Positions 28,763 to 37,659 of a stretch of DNA of 57,250 nt are shown here, one piece after another. This DNA comes from Psychrobacter immobilis (GTDB taxonomy: Bacteria > Pseudomonadota > Gammaproteobacteria > Pseudomonadales > Moraxellaceae). The DNA lies in assembly GCF_904846225.1 (NCBI RefSeq), contig NZ_CAJGZJ010000019.1, positions 1 through 57,250 of the forward strand, in the 5' to 3' direction. A program made the translations under genes and the position numbers. Numbering within the stretch: the first letter of the stretch is position 1; the number at the start of each line of letters is the position of its first letter. The notes beneath the pieces were generated by a model that saw nothing but the letters and a program-made list of their open reading frames with translations, was not told where the DNA came from and did not search any database.

Positions 28763-29281
28763 TCATTCTCGGCGGTGCTTGGTATCACTGTCCGGCACTT
28801 GTGCATTGTCAGGTAACATCGCTTTGGCTGCTAGGTTGGCATATTGCTGATCAAGATTGTCCTCTGGTCGCCCAAATGTCTTTGCCGTCCATGTCAGTAC
28901 CACGATAGCAGCACTTAATAGCATAATAGCCACAGAAATCGTCGCTAATAGCCACAGATGAAAATAGTCCGAAACCGCTTGCACGTCAACGACCAAGTGT
29001 CGTGACAACGCCGTTATAGCAATAAATATCAAAAACTGTACGGGCAAACGATGGGTCTTAAAATAAATACCTATCATCGCCAGCAGCTCAAGATAAATAA
29101 ATAACATCAAAATATCTTTTAGATCCGCTGTGCCTTTTTGGACGATGTATACAAACTCTTTACCTGCGGTCCAAATCACCACCAAACTGATTAAAAACAA
29201 GATCACGTAATGACAGATATCGACAAACTCTCTACCAATACCTTGTAATCGCTTATGAATACCGACGTTTTTTTTAGCCAT
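28763..29281 (-). CDS. psiE: PsiE-family inner-membrane protein
   Basis: The 172-residue protein has four predicted transmembrane helices (about 24-42, 58-76, 80-98 and 108-130) and matches the phosphate-starvation-inducible PsiE family, for example in LFIYLELLAMIGIYFKTHRLP and SRHLVVD. Function is not established in this family. The C-terminal 40 residues are hydrophilic and extend beyond E. coli PsiE. One MITE lies 85 bases upstream of the start codon. The convergent corA shares the terminator at 28704. Confidence 0.88.
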   Translation of the reverse strand: MAKKNVGIHKRLQGIGREFVDICHYVILFLISLVVIWTAGKEFVYIVQKGTADLKDILMLFIYLELLAMIGIYFKTHRLPVQFLIFIAITALSRHLVVDVQAVSDYFHLWLLATISVAIMLLSAAIVVLTWTAKTFGRPEDNLDQQYANLAAKAMLPDNAQVPDSDTKHRRE

Positions 29282-29365
29282 GTTTAGGTCCTATCAACTG
29301 AGAGGTGGTTGATTTGGCCTGAGTCTGTGTTACCTCAGACCCTCTTATACATTGGCAATTAGCAC

Positions 29366-29538
29366 TAGGGCGTGTACTCAATTCAAACGATTGTATCTAA
29401 ATGGGCTAAAAATGGTTAAATTTTGCCAAACATTGTCAAATAGCTGATTAATATCTCGATATTATTTGCGCTATTTTCCTCGTTTGACTGTAATTTATCT
29501 CATTTTTATGACCCTTTTTAAAATGAGGGCACGCCCTA
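29366..29538. mobile_element. 169-bp MITE, second copy
   Basis: The copy runs from GGGCGTGTACTCA at 29368 to TGAGGGCACGCCC ending at 29536, with TA on both sides. It has the same length and orientation as the copy at 2800-2972 and about seven differences by eye. Its inverted repeats are slightly degraded relative to that copy. It sits 15 bases past the folD stop. Confidence 0.88.
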
Positions 29539-29552
29539 GTATGACTCGTCGC

Positions 29553-30440
29553 TTATCTAATAGCCAAACCTGCTGATTTTTCAGCGGCATCGACCGTTTG
29601 GCGAATGAGTGTGTTAATGGTCATTGGACCGACGCCGCCCGGTACGGGTGTATAAGCACTGGCGATATTTTCCACACCTTGCATTTCGATATCACCCACA
29701 CCACCGTTATCCGTTGGGTGGAAACCGGCATCAATAACCACGGCTCCAGCTTTGATCCACTCCGCTTTAATCAGCTCAGGCACGCCTACCGCACCAACGA
29801 CGATATCTGCGCGCTTAATATGGGCGGCTAAGTCCTGAGTTCTTGAATGGCAAATAGTTACGGTACAGTTGGCATTCAATAACATCATCGCCATTGGCTT
29901 GCCCAAAATGGCACTGCGCCCTACTACCACGGCTTCTTTGCCTGACAACTCAATATCGTAATGCGCTAATAAATGCATGATGCCTTGCGGTGTACATGAG
30001 CCATAAGCTGACTGCTGCATGGCCATACGACCAAAACCCAAACAAGTCACGCCATCGACGTCTTTTGCCAAGTCAATCTGCTCAAAGCAGGCACGCTCAT
30101 CAATATGCGCAGGTACTGGATGTTGTAGCAAAATACCATGAACATCAGGGTTATTATTTAGCTCATCAATCTTTGCCATCAGCTGTTCAGTCGTGGTCTC
30201 AGTTGGCATCTCGACTCGTATAGAGTCCATACCAACCCGCTTACAGGCATTACCTTTCATACGCACATAAGTGGCTGACGCTGGATCTTCACCGACCAAT
30301 ATCGTCGCTAAGCTTGGTGTACGTCCAGTTTTATCCTTGATCGCATCCACGCGCGTGCGTAGTTGCTGTTCTATTTGTTTGGCAAGGGCTTTGCCGTCCA
30401 AAACGATGGCGGACTCTTGGGCAGTAGACGCGATAGACAT
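29553..30440 (-). CDS. folD: Bifunctional methylenetetrahydrofolate dehydrogenase/cyclohydrolase
   Basis: FolD interconverts 5,10-methylene-THF and 10-formyl-THF. Visible marks are [22 protein letters not shown] with the catalytic lysine, [11 protein letters not shown], the NADP-binding [16 protein letters not shown], and [11 protein letters not shown] near the end. Length (295) is typical. A GGAG sits five bases before the ATG. It lies between the capsule cluster terminator and the MITE and is unrelated to capsule synthesis. Confidence 0.98.
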   Translation of the reverse strand: MSIASTAQESAIVLDGKALAKQIEQQLRTRVDAIKDKTGRTPSLATILVGEDPASATYVRMKGNACKRVGMDSIRVEMPTETTTEQLMAKIDELNNNPDVHGILLQHPVPAHIDERACFEQIDLAKDVDGVTCLGFGRMAMQQSAYGSCTPQGIMHLLAHYDIELSGKEAVVVGRSAILGKPMAMMLLNANCTVTICHSRTQDLAAHIKRADIVVGAVGVPELIKAEWIKAGAVVIDAGFHPTDNGGVGDIEMQGVENIASAYTPVPGGVGPMTINTLIRQTVDAAEKSAGLAIR

Positions 30441-30590
30441 AATAACTCCAATAGAGGGGGCAGTATAAAAAAATAAAGACAGCGCTCGCCAATACTTGCG
30501 TGCCTGCCTTGTGCTTCGTCAACCTTTGACTTAGAGTAATATTGTACCTGTGTACGCTACAAAATCCTAGCATCCTAAGAATATGACCAT

Positions 30591-30626
30591 AAAAATCGGT
30601 CTATTAAATAATAATAGACCGATTTT
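30591..30626 (-). terminator. Strong terminator at the end of the capsule cluster
   Basis: AAAATCGGTCTATT pairs perfectly with AATAGACCGATTTT across a seven-base loop. It lies 45 bases past the wzi stop and marks the end of the polysaccharide transcription unit. Confidence 0.92.
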
Positions 30627-30670
30627 ATGTTATGTATTCAAAGGCTGTCGTAAACTGACTAAGCAACTAT

Positions 30671-32122
30671 TTAATAAGTCTGTAGCTCAATCCCCACACC
30701 TGCACCGATATCACTTGACCGTGTATCAGAATCTACTGCCCAAACCCTAGTACTTATCTTAGTCAAAGGCTGTAGCTGGTGCTCCCATGCCACATCAATC
30801 ACCTTTAGTGTATCAGACGTTGGAAACGCTTGATTGATAGCTTCATCTGATTGGTTTACTTTGGCATACTGCAGCTTTGTATTAATAAAATTGCGATTGT
30901 CCAGCCACAGTTTGCCACCCACCGAGATACTTTCAGCATCGCCGCCTAGCGAGTGGCCAAGCGGATAACCTTGCTGGTAATAGCCATCAGTATATAAGAA
31001 ATGGTCATAAGATACCCCTTTGACTTCACCACTGCTTCGAGTATCCGCATACTCAGTATAAAGCTGATAGGGTTTACCATACATATCACCAGCATAATCG
31101 GCACCAGCGAGATACATGTTCTTAGCTGGTAGACCACCCGCCTCATCTTCGCCCACGTATTGAGCATAAATGCCAACAGGGACGTTGATTAACGGCGCTA
31201 GACTCAGGCGTGCATCGAAACCACCCAACTGATTGGCAGGATCATCGTCAGTATTACCACCAGTAGCATCATTATCTCTTGTTCCTAATATCGCATCACC
31301 AAAGGAGCTAAAGCTCTGTGGTCGACCGTCTCCACCCCACATGAAAGTACGAGAAGCACCCACTTCTAACCAAGGCCACGGGCTAGCAGTAAGACGTGCA
31401 CCAAACAGCTTGGCGTCTGGTATGGCTTCATAGTCATCCAGCTGGCCCGCAAATAGCTGATACTGCCAAGGACCTACCCAAGATAAATACTTCAATGTAG
31501 GCGCGCTTTGCTCATCACGTTGCATGGTAATACCTGCGACGGATAAACTGGCATCACCTCGAATCAGGCTGCCGTCGTTTCCCGGTCCCCACCATGTTGG
31601 TATCTTACCCGCTATGAGCCACTGATTGGCAGCATTACCAGCCAAATAGGTTCCATCAAAACTAACATCGGAGCTATCATCGATCAGCTCGTCGTTCTTT
31701 AAATTGGCCTGTAAGTTAAACTCCCACTGTGCTTCGCTAAGCGATACGCCTACCGTGGCTTGTTGCCCAGCAAGTTGATCGTCTGCAAACGTTTGCGGTA
31801 GCTGTTCTCTATTAGTCTGTAGGTATAACCCACCAGATGCCTTGACAAGAGAGTCACGGTTTTGCTTGAGCTTAGTTTGAATCGACTGTAATACTTGCTG
31901 CTGTGCTGATGTCTGCGCATTGGCAGACGCGAGCCCACGTTTAATCTCATTGGCTGTCAATGGCCAAGTACTGGTACTAATGTGAGTAACGCCCTGGGTA
32001 TTGAGCCAATCAATATCGGCTTTTAAACGTAAGTCGTTCATATAGAGGTTTTGTGCGGATGCATATATAGATGCCGTTGATAGCACCCCAAAAACCAGTA
32101 GAACGTTTAACTTCTTATACAT
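30671..32122 (-). CDS. wzi: Outer-membrane capsule assembly protein, Wzi family
   Basis: Wzi is an 18-strand outer-membrane barrel that helps attach capsule to the cell surface. A signal peptide ends near residue 24 (YASA-QNL). The mature protein has alternating aromatic beta-strand sequence, and the family features WWGPGNDGSLIRGD, FAGQLDD and GADYAGDMYG are present. The 483-residue length is typical. It is the last gene of the polysaccharide operon, 26 bases after the fused epimerase-PGT gene. Its presence favours a capsule over a freely released exopolysaccharide. Confidence 0.92.
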   Translation of the reverse strand: MYKKLNVLLVFGVLSTASIYASAQNLYMNDLRLKADIDWLNTQGVTHISTSTWPLTANEIKRGLASANAQTSAQQQVLQSIQTKLKQNRDSLVKASGGLYLQTNREQLPQTFADDQLAGQQATVGVSLSEAQWEFNLQANLKNDELIDDSSDVSFDGTYLAGNAANQWLIAGKIPTWWGPGNDGSLIRGDASLSVAGITMQRDEQSAPTLKYLSWVGPWQYQLFAGQLDDYEAIPDAKLFGARLTASPWPWLEVGASRTFMWGGDGRPQSFSSFGDAILGTRDNDATGGNTDDDPANQLGGFDARLSLAPLINVPVGIYAQYVGEDEAGGLPAKNMYLAGADYAGDMYGKPYQLYTEYADTRSSGEVKGVSYDHFLYTDGYYQQGYPLGHSLGGDAESISVGGKLWLDNRNFINTKLQYAKVNQSDEAINQAFPTSDTLKVIDVAWEHQLQPLTKISTRVWAVDSDTRSSDIGAGVGIELQTY

Positions 32123-32148
32123 AATAGACTACTTCCAATGATTAAATT

Positions 32149-33684
32149 CTATTTAACTGCATCGCCACTACCTTTACCTAAAGCAGTCCCAATAATGTAA
32201 GAGAAGTAGTTTTTATAGTTCATGCTATCAATCATTTCTTTATCTTTTTTTGCCAAGCGTTCAGGTGTTGACATATCAACACCGCTTAACTGAGCTAGGC
32301 CAGTGATGCCAGGCAATACATCATAGACACCCATACCTTCTCTAGCTTCGATAAGATCATTCTGATTAAAAAGATTGGGTCTCGGCCCCACTAAACTCAT
32401 CTCACCTTTTAATACATTGATAAGTTGTGGTAGCTCATCAAGCTTAGTTTTACGCAGCACTTTACCTAGTCTCGTTATCGAAGTATTGTCAACAAGGTGA
32501 CTAGCAACAGACTCTGTGCTCACCTTCATAGTCCGAAACTTAATCAATTTAAATGGTTTCTGCTCTTTACCCACCCGTTCTTGAATAAATAAAGGCGAGC
32601 CTGTGTCCAAATAACCAATAGCGGTTGCACCAATTAATAACGGTGATGCTACTATTAGGCCTGATGCTGAAAAGATGATATCCAAAGGTCTCTGTAAAGT
32701 CATAGATGTAGAAACTATTAAGTTTGATTTATAAAATTTGGCAGCCTTCTGAATCGACTCACTACTAGAGTATTTAGGATGCCAGCCTAACAAATTTTTA
32801 GCCTTACTAATATCTACTTGCAATGAGCCTGTTAGTCTTTGAGCGACACCTGACTTCCCAAGTGCACTCGCTGCCGTGTTAATAAATTTAGGGGGTATAT
32901 TTACCGATTTGTTTTTGACGCCTAGACCTTTTGATATCTCTTCTAATAGACCAGCTGTAGAGATATCATCGTCGTCAGATATCAGAAAGACTTCGTTTTT
33001 GGCATCTTTATGCTCGATACAAGTCACAATGAAGTCAACCAAGTTATCTACTGATATTAAACTACGTAAGTTTTGCTTGATACCACCTATCGGTAGAGGA
33101 GTACCCTTATGAGTCCATTTCATTAGAGAATGAAAGTTGCCCTTTACATTTTCACCATATACTAGGGTAGGACGAATAATAACAACCTCTAATGAGGTTG
33201 TTTGAGCAAGTTTCAATAAACCTTGCTCAGCTTCGTATTTAGAAATACCATAAGGATCGATAGGATTAGGCTTAGAATTCTTGGTATAGGGCTTCCCAAG
33301 CTCTGTCCCTCCGCCATTTACTTTAATTGAGCTGATAAATATAAAACGCTTTATTCCTGCTTCAACAGCTTGTCGAGCTAAGTTCAAAGTCCCTTCTACA
33401 TTGACTTTACGAAATTCAGCAAGAGGATCAGCAGATGTATCATCCATTACATGCACACGAGCCGCTGCATGAATGACTATATCGACACCTTTCAGTGCCT
33501 CGCTCCAGTCAGTGTTAAATGTTAAGTCGTCAACTTTAACAATATGTACAGCCTTTGACTGCTCATTAATGTTACGCACTGCAACCGTTAAATCATAGTT
33601 TCCATCTGCTACAATACACTGCTGTATGGCACTGCCAACAAATCCAGTTGCACCAGTGAGAAGTAATCTATGTTTATTACTCAT
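32149..33684 (-). CDS. Fusion of NAD-dependent epimerase/reductase and phosphoglycosyltransferase
   Basis: The 511 residues contain two enzymes. Residues 1 to about 320 are an extended SDR (GATGFVG at 11-17, YxxxK at Tyr145/Lys149) of the kind that reduces UDP-4-keto-6-deoxy sugars. Residues about 328-511 are a monotopic phosphoglycosyltransferase of the PglC/WcaJ core type: RPLDIIFS, re-entrant helix with SP at 347-348, catalytic Asp416-Glu417 in KLDELPQ, and GPRP at 433-436. With the WbpM-like dehydratase of this cluster, the first half would finish UDP-QuiNAc (or its 4-epimer) and the second half would move the sugar phosphate to undecaprenyl phosphate. The sugar identity is inference; the fusion is seen directly. 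Confidence 0.93.
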   Translation of the reverse strand: MSNKHRLLLTGATGFVGSAIQQCIVADGNYDLTVAVRNINEQSKAVHIVKVDDLTFNTDWSEALKGVDIVIHAAARVHVMDDTSADPLAEFRKVNVEGTLNLARQAVEAGIKRFIFISSIKVNGGGTELGKPYTKNSKPNPIDPYGISKYEAEQGLLKLAQTTSLEVVIIRPTLVYGENVKGNFHSLMKWTHKGTPLPIGGIKQNLRSLISVDNLVDFIVTCIEHKDAKNEVFLISDDDDISTAGLLEEISKGLGVKNKSVNIPPKFINTAASALGKSGVAQRLTGSLQVDISKAKNLLGWHPKYSSSESIQKAAKFYKSNLIVSTSMTLQRPLDIIFSASGLIVASPLLIGATAIGYLDTGSPLFIQERVGKEQKPFKLIKFRTMKVSTESVASHLVDNTSITRLGKVLRKTKLDELPQLINVLKGEMSLVGPRPNLFNQNDLIEAREGMGVYDVLPGITGLAQLSGVDMSTPERLAKKDKEMIDSMNYKNYFSYIIGTALGKGSGDAVK

Positions 33685-33708
33685 GGATAGATATCCTAAA
33701 TCAAATTT

Positions 33709-34827
33709 TTAATTTATTTGCTGATAAATAGACAGATGTTGCTCTATTACTTTTTCAATCGCAAACTCTCTCTCTGCTAGCTTACGTCCAGCGATACCCA
33801 TTTCTACTCGAAGCTTAGAATCTTTAATTAGCTTTTCTATAGCATCAGCTAATGCCTGTGAGTTTTTAACTGGAACTAATAATCCCGTCTTATTCTCCTC
33901 TATAGCATCACGGCAACCAGGTACATCTGTAGTAATCACAGCTCTACCACATGCGGCAGCCTCAATCAAAACTTTGGGTAACCCTTCACGATAAGAAGGT
34001 AACACCACTATATTAGAGCTTCTAAATACAGTAGACATATCCTTCTGATATCCTAAGACTACTAAATTAGGAATACGCTTCCATTCTTCGATATTTTGCT
34101 CTGTAGCACTAGTATTATTACCTAAGTCTAAATCTCCCACTATTTGATAATGAGCGATCACACCTTTTTTATTCAATAGCTTAATAGCATCCACATACTC
34201 TGCTAATCCTTTATCAAACAGTAAACGTGCTGCAAAGGTTACTACAGGAGTATCAGTTAGGTTTTCCGGAAAGGCTTGGAAGGTGGATAGGTCTATGCCT
34301 GAGCCACGTATGAGGTTGGTTTGTTCAGCTTTTACAGCTTTTAGGTCTAATAGTAACTGCTTGTCATCAGGATTTTGTAAAATAACGGTAGTATTATTAG
34401 AACGTAAAGCAAGACGATATAAACCTATACCGACTTTTCTTTTTACTTCTGCTTTAGCACCCTCGGCTAAAAACAAAGTTCCTAAGCCTGATACCGCAGC
34501 CACTACATTTTTAACCGATGTAAAACGAGAGGCAATACCACCATATAAAACAGGTTTGATAGTCACTAGGTGCAAAACATCAGGCTTGACCTTGTTTATG
34601 AGCTTCCAAATATCTAACAAACTGGTTAGCTCACTGAGTACGCTACTACCATTGCGCGACAATGATAGCTCATGATGAATAAAACCATTTCCTATAATCT
34701 CTTGAACGGCTGCGCCGTCTCTTGTTGCGACATGTATTGTGTAACCTTGCATTTGAGCAGCTAATGCGATAGGCAGACGATGAGATAAGAAAAACCAAGG
34801 CTCATTCACTATATATAATATTTTCAA
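33709..34827 (-). CDS. Glycosyltransferase family 4, capsule repeat-unit assembly
   Basis: The 372-residue protein has a GT-B fold with the N-terminal start MKILYIVNEPWFFLSHRLP and the GT4 donor-site motif PSYREGLPKVLIEA containing the Glu-x7-Glu pair. The family retains anomeric configuration. The likely role is adding the second sugar to undecaprenyl-linked QuiNAc made by the fusion protein encoded 24 bases downstream, because GT4 enzymes of this subtype often sit next to the PGT. That assignment is inference. It acts at the cytoplasmic membrane face. Confidence 0.9.
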   Translation of the reverse strand: MKILYIVNEPWFFLSHRLPIALAAQMQGYTIHVATRDGAAVQEIIGNGFIHHELSLSRNGSSVLSELTSLLDIWKLINKVKPDVLHLVTIKPVLYGGIASRFTSVKNVVAAVSGLGTLFLAEGAKAEVKRKVGIGLYRLALRSNNTTVILQNPDDKQLLLDLKAVKAEQTNLIRGSGIDLSTFQAFPENLTDTPVVTFAARLLFDKGLAEYVDAIKLLNKKGVIAHYQIVGDLDLGNNTSATEQNIEEWKRIPNLVVLGYQKDMSTVFRSSNIVVLPSYREGLPKVLIEAAACGRAVITTDVPGCRDAIEENKTGLLVPVKNSQALADAIEKLIKDSKLRVEMGIAGRKLAEREFAIEKVIEQHLSIYQQIN

Positions 34828-34855
34828 TTTTTGTCCCTATTAAATTCGTCTGGAC

Positions 34856-36019
34856 TCACTTCCTGTAAAACAATATTCTTTTATTTGGGAATAGCTTTTC
34901 AACCTTACAGTCAGCACAGACAAATAGAACATACATTACTACAAAGGCGTAACGATAACGTACCGCTGTACCATAGTTTGCTACTACCAATCCATATACT
35001 GACATGGCCAACCCCATAAACAATAACCAGAATGCAAGCCTATCTGGACTTTTTCTCCAAGCTTGTCGAGTGATTAAAAACAAGATACCTAACACAAATA
35101 AGTTTTCAAATGATTGTATAAATTGCAATGCGCTAGCTGCTTCCCAAGGTAATGGCTTAGATAGGAAATAGAAACCTGAAGTTAGACCTTGAAATACGAA
35201 GTCGCTAACTCCTGAGATAAGCTCAATATCATTTGGATTTCCACCATCTTCAACAAACATAGATACTCTAAATTTATTAACTAAAGGTAAGGCAATAGGA
35301 GCTGCAGCTAATAATGATAAGAAACCAATCACACTAATGATTAATGCTTTAATCAAACTCATGCCTTTCTTAGCAACATTAAATATGAAGTAGAGCAGTA
35401 CTACTGGACCAACAATATAAAAGTTTTGAAATTTAATTAAATATAATGGCACTATACAAATTATACTTCTAAATATCTTAGATTCTCTAGCATATACAAT
35501 GGCTAAAACCATAAAAAATAATATTAGTGTCTCTCTAAGACTTAGGCCCGTGTAAAGTGCTAAACTAGGAAATAATAAGTAAAACCATAATGAAAACTTT
35601 GTAAAAATATTCTTTGCATGTAATATAAAAAACAAAATTAGATAAATAAAAGTATTATAAAATCCTAAACTTATAATAGAAACGGGAGCTGGGAAAGGTA
35701 ATATGGAAAGTAAGGCACTCGCTTGTAATGTATTCCCAGGGTCGAATAATGCTTCAATTAAACTTACTTCTCCACTTCTTATTGCGTTTACACCATACCA
35801 ATAGCCAAATTGATCTGGCATATAGTGAGCATCAAAAAAAACATCATTCAGGAAAAATGGCAGTAAGCAATGGAGCCCTAGTATAGCTTGACAATTATAG
35901 GAAACCTTGTATTTTTGTCCCAATATTAGTATAAATACCAAGCATATGAACAGGCTAGGTAGATCAAAAACTCTTGTTCCTATGAAACCATATTCGTAAA
36001 TCCAATTCAAATCTGACAC
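34856..36019 (-). CDS. wzy: Polytopic membrane protein, probable polysaccharide polymerase (Wzy)
   Basis: The 387-residue protein has about ten hydrophobic segments, a central long loop, and no other recognised domain. Wzy proteins are highly divergent; this call rests on topology, length and position in a Wzx/Wzy-type cluster that otherwise lacks a polymerase. A motif GLSLRETLILFF near residues 158-169 recalls EpsG-like proteins, where an Arg-Glu is conserved. Base composition is more AT-rich than the housekeeping genes. A 500-base gap lies upstream. Confidence 0.7.
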   Translation of the reverse strand: MSDLNWIYEYGFIGTRVFDLPSLFICLVFILILGQKYKVSYNCQAILGLHCLLPFFLNDVFFDAHYMPDQFGYWYGVNAIRSGEVSLIEALFDPGNTLQASALLSILPFPAPVSIISLGFYNTFIYLILFFILHAKNIFTKFSLWFYLLFPSLALYTGLSLRETLILFFMVLAIVYARESKIFRSIICIVPLYLIKFQNFYIVGPVVLLYFIFNVAKKGMSLIKALIISVIGFLSLLAAAPIALPLVNKFRVSMFVEDGGNPNDIELISGVSDFVFQGLTSGFYFLSKPLPWEAASALQFIQSFENLFVLGILFLITRQAWRKSPDRLAFWLLFMGLAMSVYGLVVANYGTAVRYRYAFVVMYVLFVCADCKVEKLFPNKRILFYRK

Positions 36020-36519
36020 TTATTTATCTCCACAGTTAAACAATATTTAGCCTACTATGAAGTGACTACTTTTTTTGGATGCATAACTTCTCAAAATTTG
36101 ATAGACATTCTTTTATACTATATTTTCTAAATAACTCTCGTACTCAATTTTTCATTTTCTAAATATTTTTTTATTATTAACAATTCAATTAACTTTCTCA
36201 GAAAATAAAACTGTAGATAAATTTATCTATAACGGATTCCACGTATCAAATACTTAACATCACCTACATTTATGCTTACTACTGATTTTTCTATTAAAAT
36301 AGCTTAATATAAGACAACATAGTTAATCCTAAATAAAATAAGTACAAACATTATCACGCGGTACTGAGATAGATTTTTCTTGCTTGCTGTGCCTGCGCAG
36401 ACAGAGGCGACGCAAAACTTATCCCAGTAGAATTGTATTTTTTTATAGTGCATTGACTATAGCATCAGTGAAATCTGATAAAAGTCATAAAAAGCTAAAT
36501 TAGCTCTATCCATATTCCT
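36020..36519. other. 500-base gene-free gap inside the capsule cluster
   Basis: All other gaps in the cluster are below 60 bases. This one is strongly AT-rich, contains one dispersed repeat (36361-36461) and shows no ORF. It may mark a former junction or deleted gene, and it may hold an internal promoter for wzy and the genes after it. No clear promoter stands out. Confidence 0.6.
36361..36461. repeat. Dispersed ~100-bp repeat, copy 2 (inverted)
   Basis: Its reverse complement aligns with 3060-3162 over about 100 bases, with GCCTCTGTCTGC and AGGCACAGCAAGC conserved. It sits in the only large gap within the capsule cluster. Confidence 0.82.
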
Positions 36520-37659
36520 TTAGTTATTCCAAACACATAAATATTTTGCATAGACGGTGTCCATACTAAAGTTATCTATAATATACTGCCTAGAGTTATT
36601 CTCTTCATTTTTCTTTAAGTTATCTAAAGATAAGGTGTTCACGATATCTTTTATAGCTTGAGCCAATCCATTTTTATCATTTTTTGCTACCAAAGTACCA
36701 AAATCACCCATGATATGTTTAGCATCTCCAACGTCAGTGGCCACACATGGTATCTCCATAGCCATAGCTTCAGCTAACACATTGGGAAAACCTTCTGTTT
36801 TTGAGTGCAGACAGAAAACATTCATTAATGATAGACAAGTTGCAACATCATCTCTTTGCCCTAAAAGCCGAAAGTTATTCATTATACCCTGAGCTTTTAT
36901 CCAAGCCACTAAATCTTCATTTTTTAAATCATTATCTCTACCCACCATGATAAACTTTAGGTGCGGATTTTTTTTTATCAAGATATTTGCAGCATCTATA
37001 AAAAGTCTTTGATTCTTTTCTGTACTGAATCTTCCTACGCTTCCAACCACAATATCGTCTTTAGATAAGTTCATTAGCTTGCGGAGACATTCTGTATCTT
37101 CGTGTGTAGCATATAAAGAATCAATATCAAAGCCATTAGGGATGACAATCATTTTATCTTTATCATATCCCATGGATGCATGATATTCTTTTGAGACATC
37201 AGCAGCACAGATAATGGTGCGGGGAATAGTGTAGGAAAGTCTCGCACAAACTTTACTTAAACCAACTGTAACTTTAGCATTATTTTGTGAAACATCAGTT
37301 GTTCTAATACCCCAAACAACATTTTTAATCCCTAATGATCTAGCTGCTAAACCTCCCATAAAATCTGCATGATACATCCAAGTCTGAACTACGTCTGGAT
37401 TAAAGTTTTTTAAAACCTTTCTCAGCTTTAAATATGTTATAGGTAAATCAAATGCAGACTTCATATTTAAAGTATGTACATTAAATCCAGCAGACTTTAA
37501 GTCTTGCCCAATAAGGCCTAAGTCAGTAAGCGATACGACTTCATGAACTACTTCATCACTGTTTTTACTATGAATTAAAAGCCGTTTGAGCATCAGTTCT
37601 GCACCACCTACTCCTAAACCAATAATGATATGCATAACTTTTTTTGGTTTAAGTGCCAT
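36520..37659 (-). CDS. Glycosyltransferase family 4, capsule repeat-unit assembly
   Basis: The 379-residue protein has a GT-B fold beginning with MHIIIGLGVGGAELMLKRLL and the GT4 donor-site motif HSKTEGFPNVLAEAMAM. A GSVGRFSTEKNQRLFIDA segment opens the second Rossmann domain. The GxGGAE start is typical of retaining GT4 enzymes acting on lipid-linked sugars. It overlaps the end of the amidotransferase gene by 11 bases, so translation is probably coupled. Substrates cannot be told from sequence. Confidence 0.9.
   Translation of the reverse strand: MALKPKKVMHIIIGLGVGGAELMLKRLLIHSKNSDEVVHEVVSLTDLGLIGQDLKSAGFNVHTLNMKSAFDLPITYLKLRKVLKNFNPDVVQTWMYHADFMGGLAARSLGIKNVVWGIRTTDVSQNNAKVTVGLSKVCARLSYTIPRTIICAADVSKEYHASMGYDKDKMIVIPNGFDIDSLYATHEDTECLRKLMNLSKDDIVVGSVGRFSTEKNQRLFIDAANILIKKNPHLKFIMVGRDNDLKNEDLVAWIKAQGIMNNFRLLGQRDDVATCLSLMNVFCLHSKTEGFPNVLAEAMAMEIPCVATDVGDAKHIMGDFGTLVAKNDKNGLAQAIKDIVNTLSLDNLKKNEENNSRQYIIDNFSMDTVYAKYLCVWNN

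Noticed and set aside
34283..34675. Open frame of 130 codons opposite the first GT4 gene
   Set aside because: It is a shadow of a conserved glycosyltransferase; no domain or start signal supports it.
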